The notes below the pieces were generated by a model that saw only the letters and a program-made list of their open reading frames with translations, was not told the DNA's origin and made no database searches. From JAALKW01 sp963974485 (GTDB taxonomy: Bacteria; Pseudomonadota; Gammaproteobacteria; Legionellales; Legionellaceae), in contig CAXBBS010000005.1 in the NCBI GenBank assembly GCA_963974485.1, forward strand, positions 1-64,000: DNA of 64,000 nucleotides, written 5' to 3'. Numbering within the stretch: position 1 is the first letter of the stretch; every line of letters starts with the position of its first letter. Shown here in pieces: positions 19,250-27,637 of this stretch. The translations under genes and the position numbers were made by a program.

Positions 19250-19585
19250 ATGGAAGTTACAGCAAAGTTAAGTAATGCGCCATTGTCTGCGCAAAAAGGC
19301 CGGTTGGTTGCAGACATGATTCGCCAAGTGAATGTTTCAACAGCGATAGGCATTCTTCGATTCACCCCGAAAAAAGGGGCTGTGATGATGCTCAAGCTGC
19401 TTGAGTCTGCAATCGCAAATGCTGAACATAACTTTGGGGCTGATGTTGATGCTTTAAAGGTTGGTGTTGTTTTTGTTGATGAGGCACGTACCTTAAAACG
19501 AATTAGCGCACGGGCGAAAGGCCGGGCGAATCGAATTTGTAAGCGTACCTGCCACATAACACTTAAAGTATCTGACGGGGAATAG
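19250..19585 (+). CDS. rplV: 50S ribosomal protein L22
   Basis: L22 has a long hairpin that lines the exit tunnel constriction. The 111-residue protein shows LSNAPLSAQKGRLVADMIR and the C-terminal hairpin ARTLKRISARAKGRANRI, in which macrolide-resistance changes would fall. Nothing unusual is seen there. rpsC follows 3 bases later. Confidence 0.97.
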   Translation: MEVTAKLSNAPLSAQKGRLVADMIRQVNVSTAIGILRFTPKKGAVMMLKLLESAIANAEHNFGADVDALKVGVVFVDEARTLKRISARAKGRANRICKRTCHITLKVSDGE

Positions 19586-19588
19586 CTC

Positions 19589-20248
19589 ATGGGACAAAAA
19601 GTAAATCCGATTGGTATACGTCTTGGTATTGTTAAAACCTGGAATTCGAACTGGTTTGCAACAAAACGAGATTATGCAAAGTTTTTAAATCAAGATATTA
19701 GTTTGAGGAAAGAGCTTAAACGTAAGCTGGCTTCAGCTGCCGTTAGTCGCATACAAATTGACCGCCCAGCTAAAAATGCCGTAATTACAATACATACCGC
19801 AAGGCCTGGTGTCTTGATTGGTAAGAAAGGCGGTGGGATCGAAGCGCTTCGTGCTGAGATTGCTAAAAAGTTAGGTGTTCCGGTTCATTTGAATATCCAG
19901 GAAATTCGTAAGCCTGAGCTTGATGCTACTTTAGTCGCAGAAGGTGTAGCTCAACAGTTAGAGCAGCGCGTTATGTTCCGACGTGCGATGAAGCGTGTTG
20001 TGAATGCTGCAATGAAATCTGGTGCTAAAGGTATCAAAATCACTGTCGGTGGACGATTAGGTGGTGCTGAAATTGCACGTAGCGAAACGTACAGAGAAGG
20101 CCGCGTGCCTTTGCATACATTCCGTGCCGATATTGATTACGGAACCGCTGAATCTAAAACAGCTTACGGTATCATCGGTGTCAAAGTCTGGATTTTTAAA
20201 GGTGAAAGTACGCCTCAAAAAAATCGTCAAGACGATGGTAGTAAGTAA
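19589..20248 (+). CDS. rpsC: 30S ribosomal protein S3
   Basis: S3 forms part of the mRNA entry tunnel and has helicase-like activity with S4. The 219-residue protein contains the KH domain signature VLIGKKGGGIEALRAEIAKK and the C-terminal block GRLGGAEIARSE. The last residues are a short polar tail. Spacing to rplV is 3 bases. Confidence 0.97.
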   Translation: MGQKVNPIGIRLGIVKTWNSNWFATKRDYAKFLNQDISLRKELKRKLASAAVSRIQIDRPAKNAVITIHTARPGVLIGKKGGGIEALRAEIAKKLGVPVHLNIQEIRKPELDATLVAEGVAQQLEQRVMFRRAMKRVVNAAMKSGAKGIKITVGGRLGGAEIARSETYREGRVPLHTFRADIDYGTAESKTAYGIIGVKVWIFKGESTPQKNRQDDGSK

Positions 20249-20264
20249 ATGAGGATGTGCCACT

Positions 20265-20678
20265 ATGTTACAACCAAAAAGAACAAAATTTAGAAAGCAA
20301 ATGAAAGGTCGAAACCGTGGACTTGCTCAACGGGGATCTGATGTAAGCTTTGGTCAATTTGGACTGAAAGCCGTAGGGCGGGGCCGTTTGACTGCTCGGC
20401 AATTAGAGTCTGCACGACGTGCCATAACGCGCCAAATTAAGCGAGGTGGTAAAGTTTGGATTCGTGTGTTTCCTGATAAGCCGATTACTGAAAAACCTCT
20501 CCAGGTCAGAATGGGAGGAGGAAAAGGCAGTGTTGAGTATTGGATAGCCCAAATTCAACCAGGCAGAATGTTATTTGAAGTCGAAGGGGTTTCACGAGAG
20601 CTAGCTCTCGAAGCTTTTGAACTTGCTAAAGCAAAGCTTCCTTTTAAAGTAACCTTTGCAGAACGTAGGGTAATGTAA
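20265..20678 (+). CDS. rplP: 50S ribosomal protein L16
   Basis: L16 is a late assembly protein next to the A-site tRNA. It is 137 residues long and begins MLQPKRTKFRKQMKGRNRG, with GGKVWIRVFPDKP and the loop VRMGGGKGSVEYW, which carries the arginine hydroxylated by YcfD in E. coli. The stop codon overlaps the rpmC start (TAATG). Confidence 0.97.
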   Translation: MLQPKRTKFRKQMKGRNRGLAQRGSDVSFGQFGLKAVGRGRLTARQLESARRAITRQIKRGGKVWIRVFPDKPITEKPLQVRMGGGKGSVEYWIAQIQPGRMLFEVEGVSRELALEAFELAKAKLPFKVTFAERRVM

Positions 20679-20899
20679 TGAGTAAATTAGCCGAAAACAA
20701 ACAAAAGCTAAAGGCAATGAGCCTCGATGAATTAAAAGCAGAGCTTCTTTCTCTCAGGAAACAGCAGTTTATTCTTCGGTTGAAGAGGAAAACTGAAGGG
20801 GCCTTAGAGAAAACTCATCATGTGACCGAGATTAGAAAGCAAATTGCTCGGATTAAGACGATGATGGTTAAAAATGTAGGTGAATCTGATGGTAACTGA
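20678..20899 (+). CDS. rpmC: 50S ribosomal protein L29
   Basis: L29 is a small helical protein near the tunnel exit, partner of L23. The 73-residue product is about ten residues longer than the E. coli protein because of a C-terminal tail. It has the MSLDELKAELLSLRKQQFIL block and the IRKQIARIKT helix. It overlaps rplP by 1 base and rpsQ by 11 bases. Confidence 0.95.
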   Translation: MSKLAENKQKLKAMSLDELKAELLSLRKQQFILRLKRKTEGALEKTHHVTEIRKQIARIKTMMVKNVGESDGN

Positions 20900-21140
20900 A
20901 GAGAAAAGAGTGCCAACCTTAATTGGTAAGGTAGTAAGCAATAAAATGAATAAGACCGCGGTGGTGTCTGTAGAGCGTACGGTGAAACATCCAAAGTACG
21001 GGAAAATCCTACGGCGTCAAACTAAACTGCATGTGCATGATGAACAGCAAGTCTGTCAAGTGGGTAACACTGTAAAAATTCGTGAGTCCAGACCCATTTC
21101 TAAGCTTAAAACGTGGGTCCTTGTTGAAGTGATTTCATAA
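20889..21140 (+). CDS. rpsQ: 30S ribosomal protein S17
   Basis: S17 is an OB-fold primary binder of 16S rRNA. The ATG at 20889 is taken as start because TAGG lies 8 bases before it and the 83-residue length then fits. A GTG at 20880 would add three residues. The protein contains GKVVSNKMNKTAVVSVER and the conserved KLHVHDE loop. It overlaps the end of rpmC. Confidence 0.93.
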   Translation: MVTEEKRVPTLIGKVVSNKMNKTAVVSVERTVKHPKYGKILRRQTKLHVHDEQQVCQVGNTVKIRESRPISKLKTWVLVEVIS

Positions 21141-21184
21141 ATCTATCAATTAAGACTAATTGACTTTCAAAATACCCAGAGGGC

Positions 21185-21193
21185 TGGTATAAT
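21185..21193 (+). promoter_or_regulatory. Extended -10 promoter of the spc cluster (before rplN)
   Basis: TGG at 21185-21187 directly precedes a perfect TATAAT at 21188-21193, an extended -10 element 43 bases before rplN. A recognisable -35 box at standard spacing is weak (TTTCAA, 17 bases upstream). The spc operon promoter of E. coli is in the same gap between rpsQ and rplN, so the position is conserved. Confidence 0.7.
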
Positions 21194-21235
21194 AGCGAGC
21201 CCTTTTCTGGACGACTGTTAGAGCTGGAGAATGAA

Positions 21236-21601
21236 ATGATACAAATGCAATCAGTACTCGATGTCGCCGATAATAGTGGCGCACGTAAAGTCATGTGCAT
21301 CAAAGTATTAGGTGGTTCACATCGCCGTTATGCACGGGTTGGTGATGTGATTAAAGTAAGCGTGAGAGATGCGATTCCACGAAGTAAGGTCAAAAAAGGT
21401 GTTGTAATGAATGCGGTTGTTGTTCGTACAGCCTCACCTGTTCGTCGTAATGATGGTTCAGTGATTCGATTTGATGGGAACGCAGCTGTTTTGTTGAATA
21501 ATCAACACGATCCCGTTGGGACACGTATTTTTGGCCCTGTGACACGTGAATTGAGGGAGCGGTTTATGAAAATCATTTCCTTGGCTCCTGAAGTCTTGTA
21601 A
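21236..21601 (+). CDS. rplN: 50S ribosomal protein L14
   Basis: L14 forms part of the inter-subunit bridge and is the docking site of the silencing factor RsfS. The 121-residue protein begins MIQMQSVLDVADNSGARKVM and has KVLGGSHRRYA and the C-terminal IISLAPEVL. It is the first gene after the internal spc promoter. Confidence 0.97.
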   Translation: MIQMQSVLDVADNSGARKVMCIKVLGGSHRRYARVGDVIKVSVRDAIPRSKVKKGVVMNAVVVRTASPVRRNDGSVIRFDGNAAVLLNNQHDPVGTRIFGPVTRELRERFMKIISLAPEVL

Positions 21602-21615
21602 AGAAGGGAAATGTC

Positions 21616-21942
21616 ATGAAACGCATTAGAAAAAATGATACGGCAATTGTAACGACCGGAAAAAGTAAAGGTCATGTCGGGAAGGTTCTGCGTGTGCTCG
21701 GTGATAAGCTTTTAATTGAAGGCGCAAACTTGGTAAAAAAACACGTGAAAGCGAATCCTCAAAAAGAACAGAAAGGTGAGATTCGAACACAAGAGGCGTT
21801 GTTGCAAATATCCAACGTCGCTTTGTATAATCCGAATACGAAAAAAGCAGACAAGGTTGGATTTAGATTTGTTGATAAAGATGGCGTTCCGCACAAAGAG
21901 CGTTACTTCAAGTCTAGTCAAGATGCTGTCGACCAGGAGTAA
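21616..21942 (+). CDS. rplX: 50S ribosomal protein L24
   Basis: L24 is an assembly initiator with a KOW motif (VTTGKSKGHVGKVLRV). The 108-residue length is normal. The following block NLVKKHVKANPQ is conserved in the family. rplE starts 5 bases after its stop. Confidence 0.96.
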   Translation: MKRIRKNDTAIVTTGKSKGHVGKVLRVLGDKLLIEGANLVKKHVKANPQKEQKGEIRTQEALLQISNVALYNPNTKKADKVGFRFVDKDGVPHKERYFKSSQDAVDQE

Positions 21943-21947
21943 TTGAA

Positions 21948-22499
21948 ATGGCTAGGTTAAAAGAATTGTATAAAACCGAGATTGTAGCTTCGTTGATGAA
22001 AAGCTTTGACTACAGTAACGTCATGCAAGTGCCTAAGCTTCAAAAAATAACGCTGAACATGGGTGTTGGTGAAGCTGTGAATGATAAGAAAGTCATGGGG
22101 CACGCAGTAGATGATATGTCTCGTATCGCTGGTCAAAAACCTGTGGTATGTCTTGCGAAGCGCTCTTTGGCGGGTTTCAAGATTAGAGAAGCATGGCCTA
22201 TTGGTTGTAAGGTTACGTTGCGCGGTGAGCGAATGTATGAGTTTCTTGACCGCTTAATTTCGATTACATTGCCCCGAGTTCGTGATTTTCGAGGCTTAAA
22301 TAACCGTTCTTTTGATGGCACCGGAAATTATTCAATGGGCATTAAAGAGCAAATCGTGTTTCCTGAAATTGATTTTGACAAGATTGATTGTATTCGAGGT
22401 CTTGATATTTGCATTACAACAAGTGCAAAAACAGATAAAGAAGCACGTGCTTTGTTAGAAGCTTTCAAATTACCATTGAAAAAAGATAACGAAAAATAA
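21948..22499 (+). CDS. rplE: 50S ribosomal protein L5
   Basis: L5 binds 5S rRNA with L18 and contacts the P-site tRNA. The 183-residue protein has VPKLQKITLNMGVGEA and the C-terminal IVFPEIDFDKID block. No irregularity is seen. Confidence 0.97.
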   Translation: MARLKELYKTEIVASLMKSFDYSNVMQVPKLQKITLNMGVGEAVNDKKVMGHAVDDMSRIAGQKPVVCLAKRSLAGFKIREAWPIGCKVTLRGERMYEFLDRLISITLPRVRDFRGLNNRSFDGTGNYSMGIKEQIVFPEIDFDKIDCIRGLDICITTSAKTDKEARALLEAFKLPLKKDNEK

Positions 22500-22514
22500 C
22501 GAAAAGGTGTCATT

Positions 22515-22817
22515 GTGGCTAGAAAAGCAATTGTTGAACGTGAAGCAGGAAAAGCAGCTTTGGTTGAAAAATACCGGGATGAGCGCATTGCGTTAAAAAA
22601 GACAATTAAGTCTTCTACAGATATGGAAGCGGTTCGAGCGGCTCAAGAAGCGTTGCACAAGTTGCCGCTTAACTCGAGTCCTTCACGACTTTCAACACGC
22701 TGCCAACAGTGCGGCAGACAGCATGCGGTGTATCGCAAGTTTGGACTGTGCAGGATTTGTTTGCGTGAGAATTTAATGGTCGGTAATGTCACCGGCGGTC
22801 GAAAATCAAGCTGGTAA
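22515..22817 (+). CDS. rpsN: 30S ribosomal protein S14, long form with four cysteines
   Basis: S14 is a 30S head protein. The start is GTG at 22515, with AAGG upstream, and it gives 100 residues, the length of the zinc-free E. coli-type form. Yet it carries two CxxC pairs 12 residues apart (CQQC...CRIC, about residues 57-60 and 73-76), where E. coli S14 lacks this set. The ending GGRKSSW is typical. I recall a similar arrangement in Legionella, so it may be a family trait that allows zinc binding. Confidence 0.96.
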   Translation: MARKAIVEREAGKAALVEKYRDERIALKKTIKSSTDMEAVRAAQEALHKLPLNSSPSRLSTRCQQCGRQHAVYRKFGLCRICLRENLMVGNVTGGRKSSW

Positions 22818-22839
22818 TACGAGCGACTGGAGAACAACC

Positions 22840-23235
22840 ATGAGTATGCAAGATCCCATAGCGGATATGTTAACAAGAATTCGTAATGGACAACAAGCCA
22901 ATCACCAACAGGTTATAATGGTTTCGTCCAATCTTAAAGAAGAGATTGCGCGAGTCTTAAAAGAAGAAGGCTATATTGGCGACTACACAGTCGAGCCATC
23001 TGAAAGCAACATGAAGTCATTGACTTTGAAGCTGAAGTATTACCACGGACGCCCGGTTATTGATCGTATTAAGCGTATCAGCCGACCCGGACTGCGTGTG
23101 TATAAAGCGGTTAAAGATTTGTCTTCTATTCCTGGCTTTGGTGTGGCGATTTTGTCAACATCGCAAGGTGTGATGAGCCACGTGGTTGCCCGGCAAAAGG
23201 GTATGGGTGGTGAAGTCATTTGTGAAGTGGCTTAA
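22840..23235 (+). CDS. rpsH: 30S ribosomal protein S8
   Basis: S8 is a central-domain assembly protein and the translational repressor of the spc operon in E. coli. The open frame runs further upstream, but ATG at 22840 has CTGGAGA before it and gives the canonical start MSMQDPIADMLTRIRNGQ with 131 residues. STSQGVMSHVVARQKGMGGE at the end is the rRNA-binding block. Confidence 0.96.
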   Translation: MSMQDPIADMLTRIRNGQQANHQQVIMVSSNLKEEIARVLKEEGYIGDYTVEPSESNMKSLTLKLKYYHGRPVIDRIKRISRPGLRVYKAVKDLSSIPGFGVAILSTSQGVMSHVVARQKGMGGEVICEVA

Positions 23236-23252
23236 TACTAACGAGGATAGAC

Positions 23253-23795
23253 ATGTCAAGAATAGCCAAACAACCTGTGTTTTTACCTTCAACCGTTGAG
23301 TTGATTGTTGAACCAGGTATTGTGACTGTAAAAGGGCCTAAGGGTAGTGTGATAACACACTGTCATCCATTGGTTTCAGTCACTCGCTCAGAAGACGAGC
23401 CAAATAAAATTTCATTTGCTCCACAATCGGCGGATCCTAAAGCTTGGTCGCAAGCAGGTACCGTGCGGTCATTAGTGAATAATGCTGTCCACGGTGTGAC
23501 TGAAGGTTTTGCTGTAACATTAGAGCTTGTTGGTGTGGGCTACAGGGCTCAAGCAAGTGGGAGCTTGATAAATTTATCTCTTGGCTTCTCTCATCCAACT
23601 GAATATCTTCTTCCAGAAGATGTTACGGCTGAAATTCCAAACAACACGACCATTATCCTTAAAAGTGCGAATAAACAACGTGCTGGACAAGTGGCTGCTG
23701 AAATTCGTGCGATAAGACCACCTGAGCCTTATAAAGGTAAAGGTATACGCCGAGTTGGCGAGGTGATTGTTTCCAAAGAAGCGAAGAAAAAATAG
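23253..23795 (+). CDS. rplF: 50S ribosomal protein L6
   Basis: L6 lies near the sarcin-ricin loop and factor-binding site. The 180-residue protein has two similar domains and the signature EPYKGKGIRRVGE close to the C-terminus. The N-terminus MSRIAKQPV is typical. Confidence 0.97.
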   Translation: MSRIAKQPVFLPSTVELIVEPGIVTVKGPKGSVITHCHPLVSVTRSEDEPNKISFAPQSADPKAWSQAGTVRSLVNNAVHGVTEGFAVTLELVGVGYRAQASGSLINLSLGFSHPTEYLLPEDVTAEIPNNTTIILKSANKQRAGQVAAEIRAIRPPEPYKGKGIRRVGEVIVSKEAKKK

Positions 23796-23805
23796 GGTAT
23801 GACTG

Positions 23806-24162
23806 ATGGCAACTAAACAGCAAGCTCGAATCCGTCGTGGTTCAAAAACAAAAGTAGTGATTAGCCGTTCTGGTCGACCTCGTTTGGTTGTTCAACGTAG
23901 TGCTTCTCAAATTTATGCGCAAATTATGGTTTCAGAGCCAAAAGGTGATCGCGTATTAGTATCTTGTTCTAGTCTTGAAAAAGCCGTGAGAGATACGTTG
24001 AGTGGAACAAAGACAGAGCGTGCTTTTCAGGTCGGTCAATTGATCGGTCAACGTGCTAAAGAGCAAGGTATTTCACAAGTTGCTTTCGACCGTTCGGGTT
24101 ATAAATACCATGGTCGAGTGGCATCTTTAGCAAAAGGTGCTCGTGAGGCATTGGATTTTTAA
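23806..24162 (+). CDS. rplR: 50S ribosomal protein L18
   Basis: L18 binds 5S rRNA with L5. The 118-residue protein has the conserved RPRLVVQRSASQIYAQI segment and the end block FDRSGYKYHGRVASLAKGAR. It lies between rplF and rpsE as usual. Confidence 0.97.
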   Translation: MATKQQARIRRGSKTKVVISRSGRPRLVVQRSASQIYAQIMVSEPKGDRVLVSCSSLEKAVRDTLSGTKTERAFQVGQLIGQRAKEQGISQVAFDRSGYKYHGRVASLAKGAREALDF

Positions 24163-24171
24163 GGAACAGTT

Positions 24172-24678
24172 ATGGCATTTGATGATTCAGCAAAAACAGA
24201 CGGTTACCAAGAAAAACTCGTTTCTGTTGCACGTACAGCTAAAGTAGTTAAAGGCGGACGTGTGTTTGGTTTTGCAGCCCTCGTGGTTGTGGGTGATGGT
24301 AAGGGCAAAATTGGTTACGGTCGTGGTAAAGCACGCGAAGTACCTATTGCAATTCAAAAGGCAATGGACCAAGCTCGCAAAAATATGGTTTATATTCCGC
24401 TTTCTGGGAAAACAATTTACCATACGATTACATGGACTTTTGGAGCTTCAAAAGTTTTCATGAAACCAGCTAGTGAAGGTACTGGTGTTATTGCCGGCGG
24501 TGCAATGCGAGCCGTTCTCGATGTGCTTGGTGTACAGGACATTCTGGCGAAAAGCATGGGGTCAACGAATCCAACAAACGTGATTCGTGCAACCATTGGT
24601 GCTTTGATGCGTATTGGCACGCCCGATTATGTGGCTGCTAAGCGTGGTAAAACTGTTGCAGAAGTGGTGGCTGAGTAA
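24172..24678 (+). CDS. rpsE: 30S ribosomal protein S5
   Basis: S5 contributes to decoding fidelity and mRNA entry. The 168-residue protein has the double-stranded RNA-binding fold with VVKGGRVFGFAALVVVGDGK and the C-terminal GSTNPTNVIRATIGAL block. No resistance-type changes were noted. Confidence 0.97.
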   Translation: MAFDDSAKTDGYQEKLVSVARTAKVVKGGRVFGFAALVVVGDGKGKIGYGRGKAREVPIAIQKAMDQARKNMVYIPLSGKTIYHTITWTFGASKVFMKPASEGTGVIAGGAMRAVLDVLGVQDILAKSMGSTNPTNVIRATIGALMRIGTPDYVAAKRGKTVAEVVAE

Positions 24679-24680
24679 TC

Positions 24681-24866
24681 ATGGATAAACAAATTAAAAT
24701 TACCTTAGTGAAAAGTCTTATTGGTCGTTTGCCAAAGCATGTTCTCATTGCAAAACAACTTGGCCTCAAACGAATGAATAGTACAGTTGTTCACCGTGAT
24801 ATCCCAGCTATTCGTGGCTTGGTGAATCAAGTGAGCTATCTGTTAAGTATTGAGGAGAGCATCTAA
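24681..24866 (+). CDS. rpmD: 50S ribosomal protein L30
   Basis: This is a small (61-residue) 50S protein with the fold-defining KITLVKSLIGRLPKH opening and the block VVHRDIPAIRGLVNQVSYLL. It starts 2 bases after rpsE and shares one base with the rplO start (TAATG). Confidence 0.96.
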   Translation: MDKQIKITLVKSLIGRLPKHVLIAKQLGLKRMNSTVVHRDIPAIRGLVNQVSYLLSIEESI

Positions 24867-25300
24867 TGAAGCTTAATACATTAGCTCCAACCCCAGGCTC
24901 TAAACCTGACGCAACCCGTGTTGGTCGTGGTATTGGATCTGGTTTAGGTAAAACTTGTGGTCGCGGTCATAAAGGTCAAAAATCACGTTCAGGTGGATAT
25001 CATAAGATCCAGTTTGAGGGTGGACAAATGCCTATTCAACGACGCTTACCAAAGCTGGGTTTTACCTCGCGTGTGGGTCGTACCGTTGATGAAATTACCT
25101 TGTCAGAGCTTTCTAAAGTAACTGCTGATGTCGTTGATTTGCAAGCGCTTCGTGACGCTGGCTTGATTAATAATACGATTCGAGATGTGAAAATTATTTT
25201 ATCAGGTGAATTAACCAAGAAAGTTATTGTTAAAGGTTTGAGAGTGACGAAAGGTGCTCGAGAAGCAATTGAAGCTCTGGGTGGAAGCATTGACGCATGA
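24866..25300 (+). CDS. rplO: 50S ribosomal protein L15
   Basis: L15 is a late 50S assembly protein. Its 144 residues begin with the glycine-rich rRNA-binding arm (GRGIGSGLGKTCGRGHKGQK) followed by GGQMPIQRRLPKLGF. Its end overlaps secY by 4 bases (ATGA), so SecY translation is coupled to L15, as in E. coli. Confidence 0.97.
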   Translation: MKLNTLAPTPGSKPDATRVGRGIGSGLGKTCGRGHKGQKSRSGGYHKIQFEGGQMPIQRRLPKLGFTSRVGRTVDEITLSELSKVTADVVDLQALRDAGLINNTIRDVKIILSGELTKKVIVKGLRVTKGAREAIEALGGSIDA

Positions 25301-26631
25301 GTAATAAGCATCAAAAGCGTTCAGGAAGTAGTGCTAGCGGAGGGTTAGCTGAGTTAAAAATTCGGCTTCTCTTCGTTTTAGTGGCTATTTTGGTTTACCG
25401 TTTAGGTGCGCATATTCCTGTGCCTGGGCTTGATCCGCAGAAGCTAGCCAACTTTTTTTCTGAACAGCAGAACACGATCTTTGGTTTGTTTAATATGTTT
25501 TCGGGTGGAGCACTTTCACGCGTAACCGTCTTTGCTATTGGTATAATGCCGTACATAACTGCATCGATTGTGATGCAGCTTTTTTCTATGGTGCTTCCTG
25601 CGCTTGAGCAATTGAAGAAAGAGGGCGAGTCAGGACGGCGGAAAATAAATCAATATACGCGTTATTTTACACTCGTGCTATCTATATTTCAGTCATTTGG
25701 TATGGCGCGTTGGTTAGCCGGACAGCATATTGCTTTGGCAGCCGATCTTCCCTTTTACTTGACCGCGGTTATAACGCTTGTTACGGGAACCATGTTTTTG
25801 ATGTGGCTTGGTGAGCAAATAACCGAGAAAGGTGTTGGGAACGGTATTTCCCTTATTATATTTTCAGGAATCGTTTCGAATATTCCTAACGCGATAGCTT
25901 CCGTATTTCAGCAAGTTCGTGAAGGCCAAATGCAACCTCTCACTTTGATATTAATCGCAGTTATCGTTGCTGTAGTCACCGGGTTTGTTGTTTTCGTTGA
26001 GCGCGGCCAACGAAGAATACGAGTTAATTATGCTCAGCGGACACAGGGCAAAAAAGTTTATGCTGCACAAACCAGTCATTTACCACTTAAAATGAACATG
26101 GCGGGTGTTATACCACCCATTTTTGCATCAAGCATTATTCTTATTCCTGCGACTGTTGCTCAATTTTTTGCACGAGGCAAGGGAATGGATTGGTTAGCCG
26201 ATATTGGTATGGCGCTTTCTCCAGGCCAACCGTTATATCTAATTGTATATGCGGCTGCTATTTTGTTTTTTGCATTTTTCTATACCGCACTTGTCTTTAA
26301 TCCTAAGGATACAGCGGACAATCTTAAGAAGTCAGGTGCTTATATTCCAGGTATTCGTCCTGGAGAGCAGACAACGCGTTATATTGATGCTATTATGACG
26401 CGCCTGACTTTAGTAGGGGCACTTTATTTGGTGTTAGTTTGTTTGTTACCACAGCTTTTAATGTACGCATGGCATGTACCTTTTTATTTTGGTGGTACAT
26501 CGCTATTAATCATTGTGGTGGTTATCATGGATTTTGTGGCGCAAGTTCAGGCTCATTTGATGGCAGGGCAGTATGATTCTTTGATGAAAAAAAATAATAT
26601 CAAAGGAACAAAAATGCCTGGCCTGTTGTGA
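25297..26631 (+). CDS. secY: Protein translocase channel subunit SecY
   Basis: SecY is the pore of the SecYEG translocon. The 444-residue protein has the ten hydrophobic segments of the family, the N-terminal RLGAHIPVPGLD, the plug region after it (FNMFSGGALSRVTVFAIGIM) and the conserved loop NPKDTADNLKKSGAYIPGIR before the seventh and eighth helices. It overlaps rplO by 4 bases and precedes rpmJ. Confidence 0.98.
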   Translation: MSNKHQKRSGSSASGGLAELKIRLLFVLVAILVYRLGAHIPVPGLDPQKLANFFSEQQNTIFGLFNMFSGGALSRVTVFAIGIMPYITASIVMQLFSMVLPALEQLKKEGESGRRKINQYTRYFTLVLSIFQSFGMARWLAGQHIALAADLPFYLTAVITLVTGTMFLMWLGEQITEKGVGNGISLIIFSGIVSNIPNAIASVFQQVREGQMQPLTLILIAVIVAVVTGFVVFVERGQRRIRVNYAQRTQGKKVYAAQTSHLPLKMNMAGVIPPIFASSIILIPATVAQFFARGKGMDWLADIGMALSPGQPLYLIVYAAAILFFAFFYTALVFNPKDTADNLKKSGAYIPGIRPGEQTTRYIDAIMTRLTLVGALYLVLVCLLPQLLMYAWHVPFYFGGTSLLIIVVVIMDFVAQVQAHLMAGQYDSLMKKNNIKGTKMPGLL

Positions 26632-26649
26632 TTAATGTCGGAGTAAGTA

Positions 26650-26763
26650 ATGAAAGTAAGAGCATCAGTGAAACCCATGTGTCGTAATTGCAAAGTTATT
26701 AAGCGGCATGGTGCCGTTAGGGTGATTTGTAAAGAAGCACGACATAAACAAAGACAAGGTTGA
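26650..26763 (+). CDS. rpmJ: 50S ribosomal protein L36
   Basis: This 37-codon gene starts at ATG 26650 and stops with TGA at 26761-26763. The product begins MKVRASVKPMCRNCKVIKRH and has the zinc-ribbon pattern C11, C14, C27 and H32 of the C+ form of L36. It is the last gene of the spc cluster, directly after secY as in E. coli. Confidence 0.95.
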   Translation: MKVRASVKPMCRNCKVIKRHGAVRVICKEARHKQRQG

Positions 26764-26770
26764 GCACGAC

Positions 26771-26799
26771 TTGATTTTAGTGTGTGAAACAAGTATCTT
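26771..26799 (+). promoter_or_regulatory. Possible promoter of the alpha cluster (before rpsM)
   Basis: In the 79-base gap before rpsM, TTGATT (26771-26776) and TATCTT (26794-26799) are 17 bases apart. Both boxes deviate from consensus. The alpha operon of E. coli has a promoter and an S4-binding leader near here. The S4 pseudoknot could not be confirmed by eye. Confidence 0.35.
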
Positions 26800-26842
26800 C
26801 TGTCTATTTTTAGCAGAAACGTAATAGCGTTCGGAGAGATGA

Positions 26843-27187
26843 ATGGCACGTATAGCAGGTGTGAACATTGCAGATCACAAACATGTGGTGATTGCACTAA
26901 CTTCAGTTTATGGAGTTGGAAACTCAAGCTCAAGAAAGCTCTGTCAGCAGCTTAATATAGAGCCTTCAACAAAGGTATCTCAGTTGACTGATGCTGAACT
27001 TGATTTATTGCGGACAGAACTTGGTAATATGACCGTTGAAGGCGATCTTCGCCGTATGGTTACCATAAACATCAAGCGATTGATGGATCTTGGTTGTTAT
27101 CGAGGCCTTCGGCATCGGCGTGGTTTGCCGCTTCGTGGACAGCGAACAAAAACCAATGCACGCACACGAAAAGGGCGTCGTAAATAG
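26843..27187 (+). CDS. rpsM: 30S ribosomal protein S13
   Basis: S13 is the 30S head protein that forms bridges with the 50S subunit and touches P-site tRNA. The 114-residue product begins MARIAGVNIADHKHVVIALT and ends with the basic tail RGQRTKTNARTRKGRRK. It opens the alpha cluster rpsM-rpsK-rpsD-rpoA-rplQ. Confidence 0.97.
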   Translation: MARIAGVNIADHKHVVIALTSVYGVGNSSSRKLCQQLNIEPSTKVSQLTDAELDLLRTELGNMTVEGDLRRMVTINIKRLMDLGCYRGLRHRRGLPLRGQRTKTNARTRKGRRK

Positions 27188-27223
27188 AGAACTATTTTTT
27201 GAATATTCAAGTAGGAACTTATA

Positions 27224-27622
27224 ATGGCTACTAATAAGTCAAAACAACAAAAGGGTCGGAAAAAAACGAAACGCGTTGTTTCAGACGGGATTGTTCATGT
27301 ACATGCCTCGTTTAATAACACGATTGTTACGTTTACCGATCGTCAAGGTAATGCTTTGTGTTGGGCGACTTCCGGTGGTTCTGGTTTTCGTGGTTCACGT
27401 AAAAGCACACCTTATGCAGCTCAAATTGCAACGGAGCGAGCTTCGACTGTTGCTAAAGAGTATGGCATGAAGTCTGTTGCTGTTTTTGTCCATGGTCCAG
27501 GGCCGGGTCGTGAATCAACGATTCGAGAACTGATTTCCCAGGAATTTAAAATTGTAGAAATTACTGACGTAACGGGTATACCTCATAACGGCTGTAAGCC
27601 CCCTAAAAAACGTCGCGTGTAA
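27224..27622 (+). CDS. rpsK: 30S ribosomal protein S11
   Basis: S11 is a platform protein near the mRNA exit. The 132-residue protein has GIVHVHASFNNTIVTFTDRQ, GFRGSRKSTPYAAQ and the end block ITDVTGIPHNGCKPPKKRRV. No irregularity is seen. Confidence 0.97.
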   Translation: MATNKSKQQKGRKKTKRVVSDGIVHVHASFNNTIVTFTDRQGNALCWATSGGSGFRGSRKSTPYAAQIATERASTVAKEYGMKSVAVFVHGPGPGRESTIRELISQEFKIVEITDVTGIPHNGCKPPKKRRV

Positions 27623-27637
27623 GGTTCGGAGTAATTT

